This document shows positions 1 to 8,855 of a DNA stretch of 64,000 bases, piece by piece (position 1 is the stretch's first letter; every line of letters starts with the position of its first letter). A program made the position numbers and the translations under genes. This DNA is from Mayamaea pseudoterrestris (lineage: Eukaryota > Bacillariophyta > Bacillariophyceae > Sellaphorales > Sellaphoraceae), in NCBI GenBank assembly GCA_027923505.1, contig BROI01000017.1:620001-684000 (forward strand), in the 5' to 3' direction. The notes beneath the pieces are model-generated. The model made no database searches and had not been told where the DNA came from. It saw only the letters and a program-made list of their open reading frames with translations.

Positions 1-3000
1 AATCGTCGTGCAAGGGCGGCTTGGACGGGCAACGATGCTCGATATTTGCTTCGCACACGTCCTGTAAGAATAAAATCAGAGACTGGGAGCTTTCCGGACT
101 CAATTAGCCGCCATTGTCTCACAAGATAATCCTTGACAGCAGGTACACCGTGACTAAACAACGTCTTCAGAGCGTTTGCCAGCACCTTCTGTGTCAAATT
201 GCATTGATCGCGGCGAATTGTCTCGATACCTTTCGCTTCGAATTCTGGCTTCCTCTGGTCTATGGACTCGTATTTCATCCCGCAATACTTCTTCTTTGTC
301 TGCATGATGGAACCCGCATAAACCTTTTCGAGTTTAAGCTGGACAGGCGGTGGATTATTTTTAGTTACCGCTGTGCAAAACTCTTCGCCAAACCGGAAAG
401 CCTCATGAACGGATCGACCTGGCAATCGAACGAAGACCGAATCCGTGTCCCCATATATTACGGTGCAGCCTTTCCATCGACCATTAAGTTCGCTTCCCCA
501 TCTGTTTGCGAGATTGATCGCGTCCGTTAAAGTCCGTCTCCCACATTCAACGATCGTATCGGCAAGCAAGGGCATTGCGCAGCGGCCACTAAAAGTTGCG
601 CTCGTATAGCCATAAGTCACATTGGCAACGTACTTAAGAGCAAGCTGCCTTGCTTCGAGCTGCCTCAATACGGCACTTGGCAAGTCCTTAACGTTCCGCT
701 TATACAGTTTAGCCGCCCTTTTCAACATGGCGCGAGTCGTTAGCATCTCATCCAATACTTGTGGAAGCACTCCTTTCACCACGGTTTCAGATACATAGAT
801 GTCGCCAGTTGGTGCAATGTAAGCTCTGTCACTTCTATCGCTAAACAAAGACTTTAGATGATGCTTGAGTATCGTAGCGGACCGTCCTTCCGGATATGAG
901 AATGGTCCAATCTTGCCCGACGTACGTCCCTTTCTCCGCATCTCGCTTCGTGTACTTTGATATTCCAAATGACCTCCTATTGTCGAGTAGCATAAATTAT
1001 ATGCGATGACTAATGACGGATATAACGCCGTAAAATCACATACGACGACTGGATCATTGTAATGCCCAGATTTTGGTTCGAGAGTCAAGGCTTGGACTTG
1101 CAACGCCTCTTGACGGTCGGCGGCATGGAGCGACGGTGAGTAGAAAAAGTATCTCCTTCCAAGAAGTCCTTGACCTGATATGTCCTTATTATCTGGCTCG
1201 TTCTCTTGGCGATTTAATCCACGCCTCTCTTTCCATGGGCTTTGGGTCTGTGAGACGCTCCCGCTGCCCAAGCTTGATAATGCATCCAAAGAAGAAGGCC
1301 TCATGCCGGCTTTTGTTCCCCTTTCTCCCGAGTCCAAGCTCTGTAAAGCGCGAAGCAAAACACCCTCAACCTTGTATTGCGACCCTCTAATGCCAGGAAA
1401 ACTTTGACTCAACTCAACTCCACTTAAACGCGCAGCTTCGCCAGCCCTTCCTATCACATCCATTGCATCGAACAATACAATAGTAGACATGGCTTGAACA
1501 AGTCTGTAATGAAGGACACGCCATCTCTCTCTTCCTTTCTTTTCGCTGTACCATTGGGTGAGTTTAAGATTGTCATGAAACGGTATGCGTTTGCCTGTGA
1601 CCGTAGCTACGACAGCCTGCAGATAAGATGCATTTGGGTGTTTCACCTCTTCCGCTACAAGCTTCCATGACGCAAATACAAGCCTTCCGACGATTGATGA
1701 CGCTGCAACGCCGGCGCCGACGCGTTCGTCCCAATCGGCACCCATTCCACTTCCTTTCCACTTGTCTTTCTTCTCGTCAAGAGGTGTTTTTCCGTCCGCA
1801 ACGCCACCAGTTTCAATTTGAAAAACATTATCGCGATCGTTGGCTTCAGCGAGTGCCGAAACAGTCGGCGTGCGTCCCAAAAGCTTCGCAAGATCGATTC
1901 CGCATGGCGCATTGTTAGAATCTTTCATCATTGAGCTTCTCTCAATCAAAAAACCCAGCCCAGCTCCTTGGGTATCCCACGAGCACATAAGATCTGGATC
2001 TTTCCAGCGAACAAGGCTGGCGAAACGAAGAATTAGCTGCCGCTCGTTCAAAAAACACTCGACAGAAAGCGGGGAACATTTCCCCATTGTTGCAACTGGC
2101 ATGCTCGCATGTATGCTAGCCTTAAGAGTTGACAAGGGATCTTTGTTGATCCCACTCCCGACAAATTCAAGTTCAGCGTCTGGCGGCACCAACAGACACC
2201 CACGCTCCACTACCTCAAGTGACTCTCCTCCACCGGGATCTATTCCCAGCGCATAGACAATAGCTGACACACGGTCTCTGTCTGGTTGCGGAGTGAGAGC
2301 TAAGGGACGCGAAGAAGCATCCTTGCCCTTTCGACATTGTACATGTATTTCAACCGTTAGCAAAGATACCGGAGACGGTAATTCCTTCCTGTTAATCTCG
2401 CTTGAACGGCTCGCACTCTGCGACGGACGGGTGGTTGCCTTTAAATTCCCTCCGCCTTCAATGTGAAGTTTGCCACCTTGGGCACCTATGCCTTTCAAGG
2501 CCGGGTCATTGCTGGGAGTATGACCTGGCATTGTTTCGTCAGGAGTTGACTTCGTCAAAGAAATTGAAAGTGATTCATCTTCCTGCAAATTTTCTTTGAA
2601 GGACTGCGACTGGCTACAACTCTCGTCCGCCAGTTGCGATGCTAATGCCGGCTGACTCGAACGCCATTCCACTTCCTCCACATTACGTTCGTCTACTTTG
2701 TCGATACAATCTGCAAAGGGTATGTCAACACGTTGTCGCTTCTTAGAAACAGGCGTGGTCGGCTCAATCGGCGGTCGTGTTCGCCGCACCCATGATAAAA
2801 CCGTCTTATAATTCGGCGGCGGGCACGTTCTTGTTATGCTATAACCGCCCTCGGATGAATTTTTTGGTAAAGAAGACCTTATTTTATGTGGATACATTTG
2901 AAAATATGACGAGGCAAACATCCACGACGGCTGATCTTTTTCACGCTCCATCGGTAACAAAGTTGTTCCACGTCCTTCCAAAATCTCTCCTCGAGTTGGG

Positions 3001-5807
3001 GGCTTTAGGATATCGTCTTCCATTGACTTAAAAGCTGCCGTGACAGTATTTAAGTCTGTTGGCTTATTGTCCGAACTGAACGCTTCGTTCGGATTCGCCG
3101 GCGACGAAAGTGGCGAATGAAAAGGCTGCGACGTGTGCGACGTGTAATCTTCTGCGTCCGAATCAATCATATTATTATCAATTTGTTCAATCACAGTTTC
3201 AACATTTTGGTGCCCAGCTTGCCAGCGATCAGGTGTAGAATGTTTGTCGTCAAGCCGCGAGATACCAATCTGTCCAGAAGGGCATAGAGGCGACTGAAGA
3301 TGGGAGGACATTTCATTTACATCATTACATTGGTCGTCATATATTGTTTCATCGTCATCGAGATCTTCGTATGGACGTAAAGTTTCTGGGTCTATGTACT
3401 CATCCACATGTTCCATAGGTCCGTCTAGTAATAAACCATCCCCTCGGTCAATTCGTTGCGTTAATTCCATCTGTGTTTGCCAGTCGACTACATCACATTC
3501 ATGCCCAAAGCGACCGCAAGCAGAAACAGGTAGCGCGCTGGCACGAGACGAAGCGCGCGATGGCGGCATCTGTGACAAACTTGGATGCAAATTAGCGGCG
3601 AAACCAGCTACTTTGTCCATGTGTTCGTCATCCGTACAAGGAGAAGAAGCTTGCGATAAGGGCATCTGCGACATGCTTACATGAAAGTTTGCGTCCAATG
3701 CATCAACTTTGTCCGTTTGATCATCATCTGAGCAAACGGTAGCCGGATTGTCGAGCCAAGGCGACAATGATGCTGTTTCATCACCATCGTCTTTCAACTC
3801 ATCCCCTCCGTCGCCGCCCAAATCCTCTAGCGCGAGCAATGCCTCCTCGTCCGTTGGAGTCAGTCCACATGACACCTTTGGTTCGGCGCCGACGTATGCG
3901 ATGTCTTTTTCTCGCAGATGCAGGCTCTTTACCTTTGCCATGTCCGCATCTATTCGATCAATCCGTGCTCCATGCTTTTCAACAATGTCCTTTGCTACTC
4001 GTCGATGTGCGTCGTACAATCCATCAGTCACTCGCACGAGTCGCTCCATACCTTCCTTCGCCAAGCGCGCTCCCGACTTACCACCGCCATCCGGCGCCTG
4101 GAGTGTCAATGGCGGCGTCACTGGTTGCTCCATATTTGGCTGACTCAAGAAGTCGTCCTGTGGTGGCAGCAATCTCCGCATGCGCCGACGCTCCTGCGTC
4201 CACATTGCCTCGAGACTTGGGACAGCCCGCCAACAGACGTGTTGGTTGTCATCTTGGTCTTGCTTTTGGGTCAAAACATCGTGCACGTTCAAAATGTGCG
4301 CAACCGTCGTATCCAGTTCCACCTGACAACTAGTCTGCGACCTGGACCAAGACCCTCCAGGCAAGTTGGCGTTGAGTAAGTCAATTCTTAATGCCACAGA
4401 TGCATCCTCGCTAGAAGCTTGTGTTGGCAGAGACGGGAACAACCGCTGATTTTGCTTCTCTAATTGACTATTGGATGGCGAGGTCTCTTCCAAGTCCTCT
4501 GGCGTAGCTTGATGCAAATCGGGCAAATTTTCCAGTGCCATGTCATCAACGACCAATTCTTCATCGTAATTACTCGCGTCGGTCGTCTGAAGCGTAGTCA
4601 GCAATGCATTATGGGTCTGCGGCAAAGGTGGCCAAACTGATTCCGTATTTGACCGAAGAAAGAGCTGAGTCTCGTCGCTATTTTCCGCTTCAATATAATT
4701 GCGTGAAACATCATTTCCTCCAAGCGTTGGATATGACCGATGAATCGACGCTCGCAACGGCAACTCTCGTCGAAACAATGCTTGCTCCAAGTGTATATAG
4801 GACATACCCGCCAGATTGTAGTCTTTGAAAAATTGCATCGAGTACGGAATGTGTGCCTCGTAACAATGAAACGCCAGTGTTTCGGGTGGATTGTCTGAAA
4901 TTTCGGATGCGTCATCGTCGTCATGCTTCCTGTCGGCTGAGTGACCATCGTCATCATACGTATACTGCTTTGGATTGGGATGAAACTGGTACGGAACATC
5001 CGCAAGTCCCTTCTCCAACGCAAGCTTGATGCGCCACCGCTGGGAAGGATCGTAGTATTCGATTCTTACAAATGGCGCAGCAATGCCCGGGCAGTACGTA
5101 TAAAAGCCACGTCCCACAACCACAGTCAATTGTCGAATGAATCTCGCATGGACCGTCTTCTTACTACTGCTAGCGCTGCTGACACTTGCTTGCAGCGTCG
5201 CTTCCAGTGCGTCCTGCAGAATAGTTAAAATGCCTTCTACCTGCTTTGGACAGTCCCAATCCGTATGATCTTGCTCACCGCGCAGAAGTAAAGCATATCG
5301 TCCAGGCCCCCCATCTGGTCCAGCAACGACAGGTCGGGCCAGCATGTAGGGGAAGGCTCCGTGAATGTAGAGACAGGCTGACTGCTTGGGAGGCTGCAAA
5401 ATAGGACGAGGCGCATCGTCGTTGCTATCATCGTATGACGAAAAGTCGCGGCGCAGAATGGGACCAAAGATGCGAAAGACTGGGACTTGTAGATTGTTCG
5501 TATGTTTCGTACTAGTCGCTTTTCCAAACACGTCTGGTTGCCGATCGATTCCGACATATGCATCAACGCGAACCGACTCATCTACATCGCCTTGTAGACT
5601 ATGTTTGGTCGCCTCGTGAAATTCTTTCGGCTCCAAGGGTGTAGGATCCATCATAATGTAGTCGATTACCGTAGCTAAAACGGAACATAGAGGTGACGGA
5701 GGAGACTGTACATGGTTGGCAGGTACAAATTGGTCGCTTGACGAATGCTGAAGGTCCTCATGATGGTCGTCACCAGCGTCCGACGGCGAGAAGAAGTAAC
5801 AATTCAT
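1..5807 (-). CDS. REV3: DNA polymerase zeta catalytic subunit REV3 (3' end beyond window)
   Basis: B-family translesion polymerase. One frame stays open from the ATG at 5807 to the window edge (about 1,935 codons, no intron seen); an in-frame stop lies just upstream of that ATG. The N-terminal domain carries AHIPYSMQFFKDYNL near residue 316, a REV3/Pol delta-type signature. A long acidic, Ser-rich middle of roughly 900 residues follows, as in other REV3 proteins. An exonuclease-like domain (VEIHVQCR, then RWKDPDLMCSWDTQG) lacks the catalytic acids, consistent with the family's lack of proofreading. The polymerase domain shows motif A (DFTALYPSLVIAYN, residue 1591 on), motif B (ANVTYGYTSATFSGR) and motif C (YGDTDS, residues about 1785-1790). 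The thumb and C-terminal Cys-rich motifs that bind the accessory subunits would lie left of position 1. It is divergent with the neighbour at 6004, 196 bp away. Confidence 0.93.
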   Translation of the reverse strand, partial: MNCYFFSPSDAGDDHHEDLQHSSSDQFVPANHVQSPPSPLCSVLATVIDYIMMDPTPLEPKEFHEATKHSLQGDVDESVRVDAYVGIDRQPDVFGKATSTKHTNNLQVPVFRIFGPILRRDFSSYDDSNDDAPRPILQPPKQSACLYIHGAFPYMLARPVVAGPDGGPGRYALLLRGEQDHTDWDCPKQVEGILTILQDALEATLQASVSSASSSKKTVHARFIRQLTVVVGRGFYTYCPGIAAPFVRIEYYDPSQRWRIKLALEKGLADVPYQFHPNPKQYTYDDDGHSADRKHDDDDASEISDNPPETLAFHCYEAHIPYSMQFFKDYNLAGMSYIHLEQALFRRELPLRASIHRSYPTLGGNDVSRNYIEAENSDETQLFLRSNTESVWPPLPQTHNALLTTLQTTDASNYDEELVVDDMALENLPDLHQATPEDLEETSPSNSQLEKQNQRLFPSLPTQASSEDASVALRIDLLNANLPGGSWSRSQTSCQVELDTTVAHILNVHDVLTQKQDQDDNQHVCWRAVPSLEAMWTQERRRMRRLLPPQDDFLSQPNMEQPVTPPLTLQAPDGGGKSGARLAKEGMERLVRVTDGLYDAHRRVAKDIVEKHGARIDRIDADMAKVKSLHLREKDIAYVGAEPKVSCGLTPTDEEALLALEDLGGDGGDELKDDGDETASLSPWLDNPATVCSDDDQTDKVDALDANFHVSMSQMPLSQASSPCTDDEHMDKVAGFAANLHPSLSQMPPSRASSRASALPVSACGRFGHECDVVDWQTQMELTQRIDRGDGLLLDGPMEHVDEYIDPETLRPYEDLDDDETIYDDQCNDVNEMSSHLQSPLCPSGQIGISRLDDKHSTPDRWQAGHQNVETVIEQIDNNMIDSDAEDYTSHTSQPFHSPLSSPANPNEAFSSDNKPTDLNTVTAAFKSMEDDILKPPTRGEILEGRGTTLLPMEREKDQPSWMFASSYFQMYPHKIRSSLPKNSSEGGYSITRTCPPPNYKTVLSWVRRTRPPIEPTTPVSKKRQRVDIPFADCIDKVDERNVEEVEWRSSQPALASQLADESCSQSQSFKENLQEDESLSISLTKSTPDETMPGHTPSNDPALKGIGAQGGKLHIEGGGNLKATTRPSQSASRSSEINRKELPSPVSLLTVEIHVQCRKGKDASSRPLALTPQPDRDRVSAIVYALGIDPGGGESLEVVERGCLLVPPDAELEFVGSGINKDPLSTLKASIHASMPVATMGKCSPLSVECFLNERQLILRFASLVRWKDPDLMCSWDTQGAGLGFLIERSSMMKDSNNAPCGIDLAKLLGRTPTVSALAEANDRDNVFQIETGGVADGKTPLDEKKDKWKGSGMGADWDERVGAGVAASSIVGRLVFASWKLVAEEVKHPNASYLQAVVATVTGKRIPFHDNLKLTQWYSEKKGRERWRVLHYRLVQAMSTIVLFDAMDVIGRAGEAARLSGVELSQSFPGIRGSQYKVEGVLLRALQSLDSGERGTKAGMRPSSLDALSSLGSGSVSQTQSPWKERRGLNRQENEPDNKDISGQGLLGRRYFFYSPSLHAADRQEALQVQALTLEPKSGHYNDPVVVCDFTALYPSLVIAYNLCYSTIGGHLEYQSTRSEMRRKGRTSGKIGPFSYPEGRSATILKHHLKSLFSDRSDRAYIAPTGDIYVSETVVKGVLPQVLDEMLTTRAMLKRAAKLYKRNVKDLPSAVLRQLEARQLALKYVANVTYGYTSATFSGRCAMPLLADTIVECGRRTLTDAINLANRWGSELNGRWKGCTVIYGDTDSVFVRLPGRSVHEAFRFGEEFCTAVTKNNPPPVQLKLEKVYAGSIMQTKKKYCGMKYESIDQRKPEFEAKGIETIRRDQCNLTQKVLANALKTLFSHGVPAVKDYLVRQWRLIESGKLPVSDFILTGRVRSKYRASLPVQAALARR

Positions 5808-6003
5808 GGTCAATTATAAGCTTGTATAAAGCAACAGACAAGAGTTTATTTTTAATCATGTCTTGCTTTGAATGATACTAATAGCCTCGTCTGATGACTT
5901 GCACAATTAGCGGAGAAATCCCATGGTGAAACGTACCGAGGTTCGCACACCACGCTTTTCACGCATTCGTACCGGTACTAAATAGACGTCGGAGCGGTTT
6001 TGA
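5808..6003. promoter_or_regulatory. Shared divergent promoter region
   Basis: This 196-bp gap lies between the start codons of REV3 (-) and the tRNA dehydratase gene (+). It must hold both 5' leaders and probably a bidirectional promoter. I see no specific factor site that I can name. Confidence 0.5.
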
Positions 6004-7566
6004 ATGTCTGAACTCCATCCATCAAATTCAAAATCGCCGTGTCATTTTGTTCGACAAACCATGGCGAATCCAAACTCCTCAACCCTTTTCACGGGCATCC
6101 TCATTGGGTCCTCTGCGACCCTGTTGCTCACATGGGTCTACACAAGATTTGCGGAAAGGAAAAATGAGACGCCTTCCTCGTTCAATGAGCCGCAACAGAA
6201 ACCACAACGGCGACGACAGCAACAACACCAAGTCCTTCCTCCATCCATTCGCGACGAACAATTATCGCGATCAACACTCTACTTTGGACAAGAAAACATG
6301 CAGAAACTTTCAAAGCATTCTCGCGTCTGCGTGGTAGGTCTTGGTGGAGTCGGCTCTCACGCGGCGGTTGCCTTGGCGCGGGCTGGCCTTGGTCCTTATT
6401 TGCGGCTCATTGACTTTGACCAAGTGACACTTTCAAGTTTGAATCGACATGCATGCGCAACACTGCAGGATGTTGGAATACCAAAAGTGACATGTGTGCG
6501 TGAATATATTCGCAAAATTTGTCCAAATGACGAGTATTTGATGGTGGATGTTTGCGTTGAACTCTTCAATGCTGCAGCTGCGGACAGATTACTGGAGTTG
6601 CCAGATGGCGAACATTGGGACATGATCATTGATGCAATTGATGATGTTCCAACCAAGGCGGAACTCATTCAGTATTGCTTGAAGCATAAGATTCCAGTCG
6701 TCTCCTGCATGTCGGCGGGTGGCAAGGCCGACGTTACCCGCTTGCATATTTCTGACTTGCAATCGGCTGCAAAGGATCCACTCGCAACCAAGCTACGGCA
6801 AACACTGAAACGATTAATGAAGAATGAGACTGGTGATAATGACGACGGTGACGATGCTCCATCATCATCATCTTACTTGGAAGACATGGATCGACTATCA
6901 ATCTTGTACTCATCCGAGAAGACAGTCACAAAGCTCGCAGCACTCACACCCGAACAGCAAGCTGCTCCTCATACGTTTGGCGCGATGGATCACATGCGGG
7001 TCCGCGTCGTGCCGGTGCTAGGAACCATGCCGGCAATTATGGGACTATCATTGGCGGCAGTTTGCATGACCCGACTTGGTCAGAAACCGTTGCAGCCAGT
7101 TCCAGGGGAGCGGATTGGACGAAGCGTGAGACATCGCATGCTGCAGCATTTGAAAATGCGAGAAGAAAAGATACAAAAGCACGTGCTGGCAAAGGCTGGG
7201 TTAGAAACGTTGCCGACTGCTAATATTGACGACTCGGACGGAAATGGCGACGACGCAGAGGAATCTGACGACAATCATGGCTGTATGGTGGACGGAACTT
7301 GGATTGGCCGCGTGCAAGTGGACATGGACGACATTGACTTCCTATTTGAAATCTGGCGAAATCGATGCGCCGTGACGGGTGCACGACTTGGCACTACGTT
7401 GGCGCTTGTCCGCTGGAACATGGATAAACCATCAACATGCGACAACATTGTGCTCATGAGTGCAAAGGCGATGAAGCTATTTGACAAGCCAAATGGCAAG
7501 AGTGATATACCCGAAGCTGTTCAACGAAGCATAGAGGAGCGATTGGAAACTTGTCGGTGTGCATAG
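6004..7566 (+). CDS. tRNA threonylcarbamoyladenosine dehydratase (TCD/TcdA family)
   Basis: E1/ThiF-fold enzyme expected to cyclise t6A37 of tRNA to ct6A using ATP. The 520-residue product has a membrane segment at about residues 28-47, then a basic, Gln-rich linker. The Rossmann ATP-binding motif GLGGVGSH starts at about residue 112, followed by the Asp and Arg positions of LIDFDQVTLSSLNRHA and the family signature DAIDDVPTKAEL. The N-terminal anchor matches the yeast Tcd1/Tcd2 arrangement, which is known to sit at the mitochondrial outer membrane. The acidic insertion near residues 275-290 and the acidic stretch before the C-terminus look lineage-specific. A second in-frame ATG at 6061 has the better context (ACCATGG) and keeps the anchor, so it may be the real start. 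The gene is intronless and ends in TAG. Confidence 0.88.
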   Translation: MSELHPSNSKSPCHFVRQTMANPNSSTLFTGILIGSSATLLLTWVYTRFAERKNETPSSFNEPQQKPQRRRQQQHQVLPPSIRDEQLSRSTLYFGQENMQKLSKHSRVCVVGLGGVGSHAAVALARAGLGPYLRLIDFDQVTLSSLNRHACATLQDVGIPKVTCVREYIRKICPNDEYLMVDVCVELFNAAAADRLLELPDGEHWDMIIDAIDDVPTKAELIQYCLKHKIPVVSCMSAGGKADVTRLHISDLQSAAKDPLATKLRQTLKRLMKNETGDNDDGDDAPSSSSYLEDMDRLSILYSSEKTVTKLAALTPEQQAAPHTFGAMDHMRVRVVPVLGTMPAIMGLSLAAVCMTRLGQKPLQPVPGERIGRSVRHRMLQHLKMREEKIQKHVLAKAGLETLPTANIDDSDGNGDDAEESDDNHGCMVDGTWIGRVQVDMDDIDFLFEIWRNRCAVTGARLGTTLALVRWNMDKPSTCDNIVLMSAKAMKLFDKPNGKSDIPEAVQRSIEERLETCRCA

Positions 7567-7785
7567 CTATAAAAAGTATAATCGACTATATTTGTACAAT
7601 CATTTGCCACCAATGCAGAACGACGAGATAAAAGTGAAACAGTATATTTATCTTTGACACAATTTGTGGTCTCCACGCTTCAAAATATACAAGACTGCAC
7701 TGCAGATGGTCAAGCCGGCCACAATCCGGCAAAACTGCTCCTCCAATCGCCATTAAGTGAAAAATTTGCTGCTCATTGTCATGTT

Positions 7786-8507
7786 CTAATTTTGCATTAA
7801 TGCCTTGAACTCCTCAAAACTAATCTCTCCGTCGCCATTCTCATCAACCTCGTTCATCATGGCATCAATCTCTGCTTCCGATAAAGCCTGTCCCAACTTC
7901 TTCATGAGACGCTTGAGTTCTTTTCGATCAATCGCACCACTTCCATCAGAGTCAAAGACCGCAAAGGCGTCTCGCAGCTCCTGCTCCGGATCACGGTGTC
8001 CGATGCGCGACTTCATCAATATGAGAAATTCTTCAAAGTCAATTTCGCAGTCTCCATTGTCATCGACTGATTTGATCATTTCCTTCAGTTCATTCTCCGA
8101 CGGATTCTGGCCTAATTTGCGCATGACTTGCTGGAGTTCGTGCAATTCAATGGTGCCTGTTAATAACAAAAAAGTATTATGAGACAAGCAGGCGAAACAT
8201 GGCGCGAAATAAAAACAACTCAAAGGCAAAACTTCGCATAAAGCCAATGGCAGTCGATCATCGACACGTGGATCGGGGACGCCAAAAAGCCGGAATGATT
8301 AACGATCAAGCGAAGATCGTTCCTAGTCCTCCCATTATCAAATTCCGGATACTTTCATTCTGCACGGTACTAACCATCTCCGTTAATGTCAAACATGGCG
8401 AACGCCTCCTTCAAGTCTGCCACTTGTTCCTCCGTAAGTCCTTCAGCTGCCTTGCTCGTGATGGAGGAGGATGCAACGGATGACGCGGCTTTCTTCTTTG
8501 ATGACAT
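7786..8507 (-). CDS. Calmodulin-like four EF-hand protein (2 exons)
   Basis: Calcium sensor. Exon 1 is 8507-8375 and exon 2 is 8156-7786, with an intron of 218 bp (GTTAGT...AACAG). The spliced product is 167 residues. A Ser/Lys/Ala-rich extension of about 25 residues precedes four EF-hands. Loops begin [27 protein letters not shown] and DENGDGEIS, so all four keep Asp at position 1 and an acidic residue at position 12 and should bind calcium. The N-terminal extension resembles centrins, but the hand sequences look closer to calmodulin, so I call it calmodulin-like. The intron cuts the first loop at the same codon as in the true calmodulin gene at 10903-11854, which suggests common descent. 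It ends in TAG. Confidence 0.88.
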
Positions 8508-8855
8508 GGTTAAAATGCTTTATTGAAGAAGAATATCAGTCTATCGAGTGATGCTGCGCCGCAATGAGTTTAGGATGGAGGCAGACGAGCCCAACAACAT
8601 CATGCGCGCAGCCGAACAAAGCGGCATGCTGTCTCATGCGCAGCTGCCGAGGATGACTGCGCAAAATGACCGGTCATGATGGAGCACGACTGCCGAATCG
8701 TGTTTCCGTGCGAGCCGGCCGGGTCGAAACTGACTTGACACGTCACGCATCGCAATCTTTCTTCGCATAATGCTCGACCATGATGGATTGCTTCCTCGCG
8801 TCACGCATCAACGAAACGAATTAACTCGCAGCTTTACAACAACAGTAAACTTTGA
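8508..8855. promoter_or_regulatory. Divergent intergenic region
   Basis: These 348 bp separate the EF-hand gene (-) and the phosphohexomutase gene (+). The 10-mer GTCACGCATC occurs twice, near 8741 and 8799, and may be a shared regulatory element. No coding sequence is evident. Confidence 0.35.

Noticed and set aside
4598-5023. 141-codon minus frame as a separate gene
   Set aside because: It is a different frame on the same strand inside REV3; the REV3 frame holds the conserved motifs across the same bases.
7786-8507. Centrin
   Set aside because: The basic/Ser-rich N-terminus and 167-residue length fit, but the EF-hand sequences and all-four-intact calcium loops look more like calmodulin; the name is left open.
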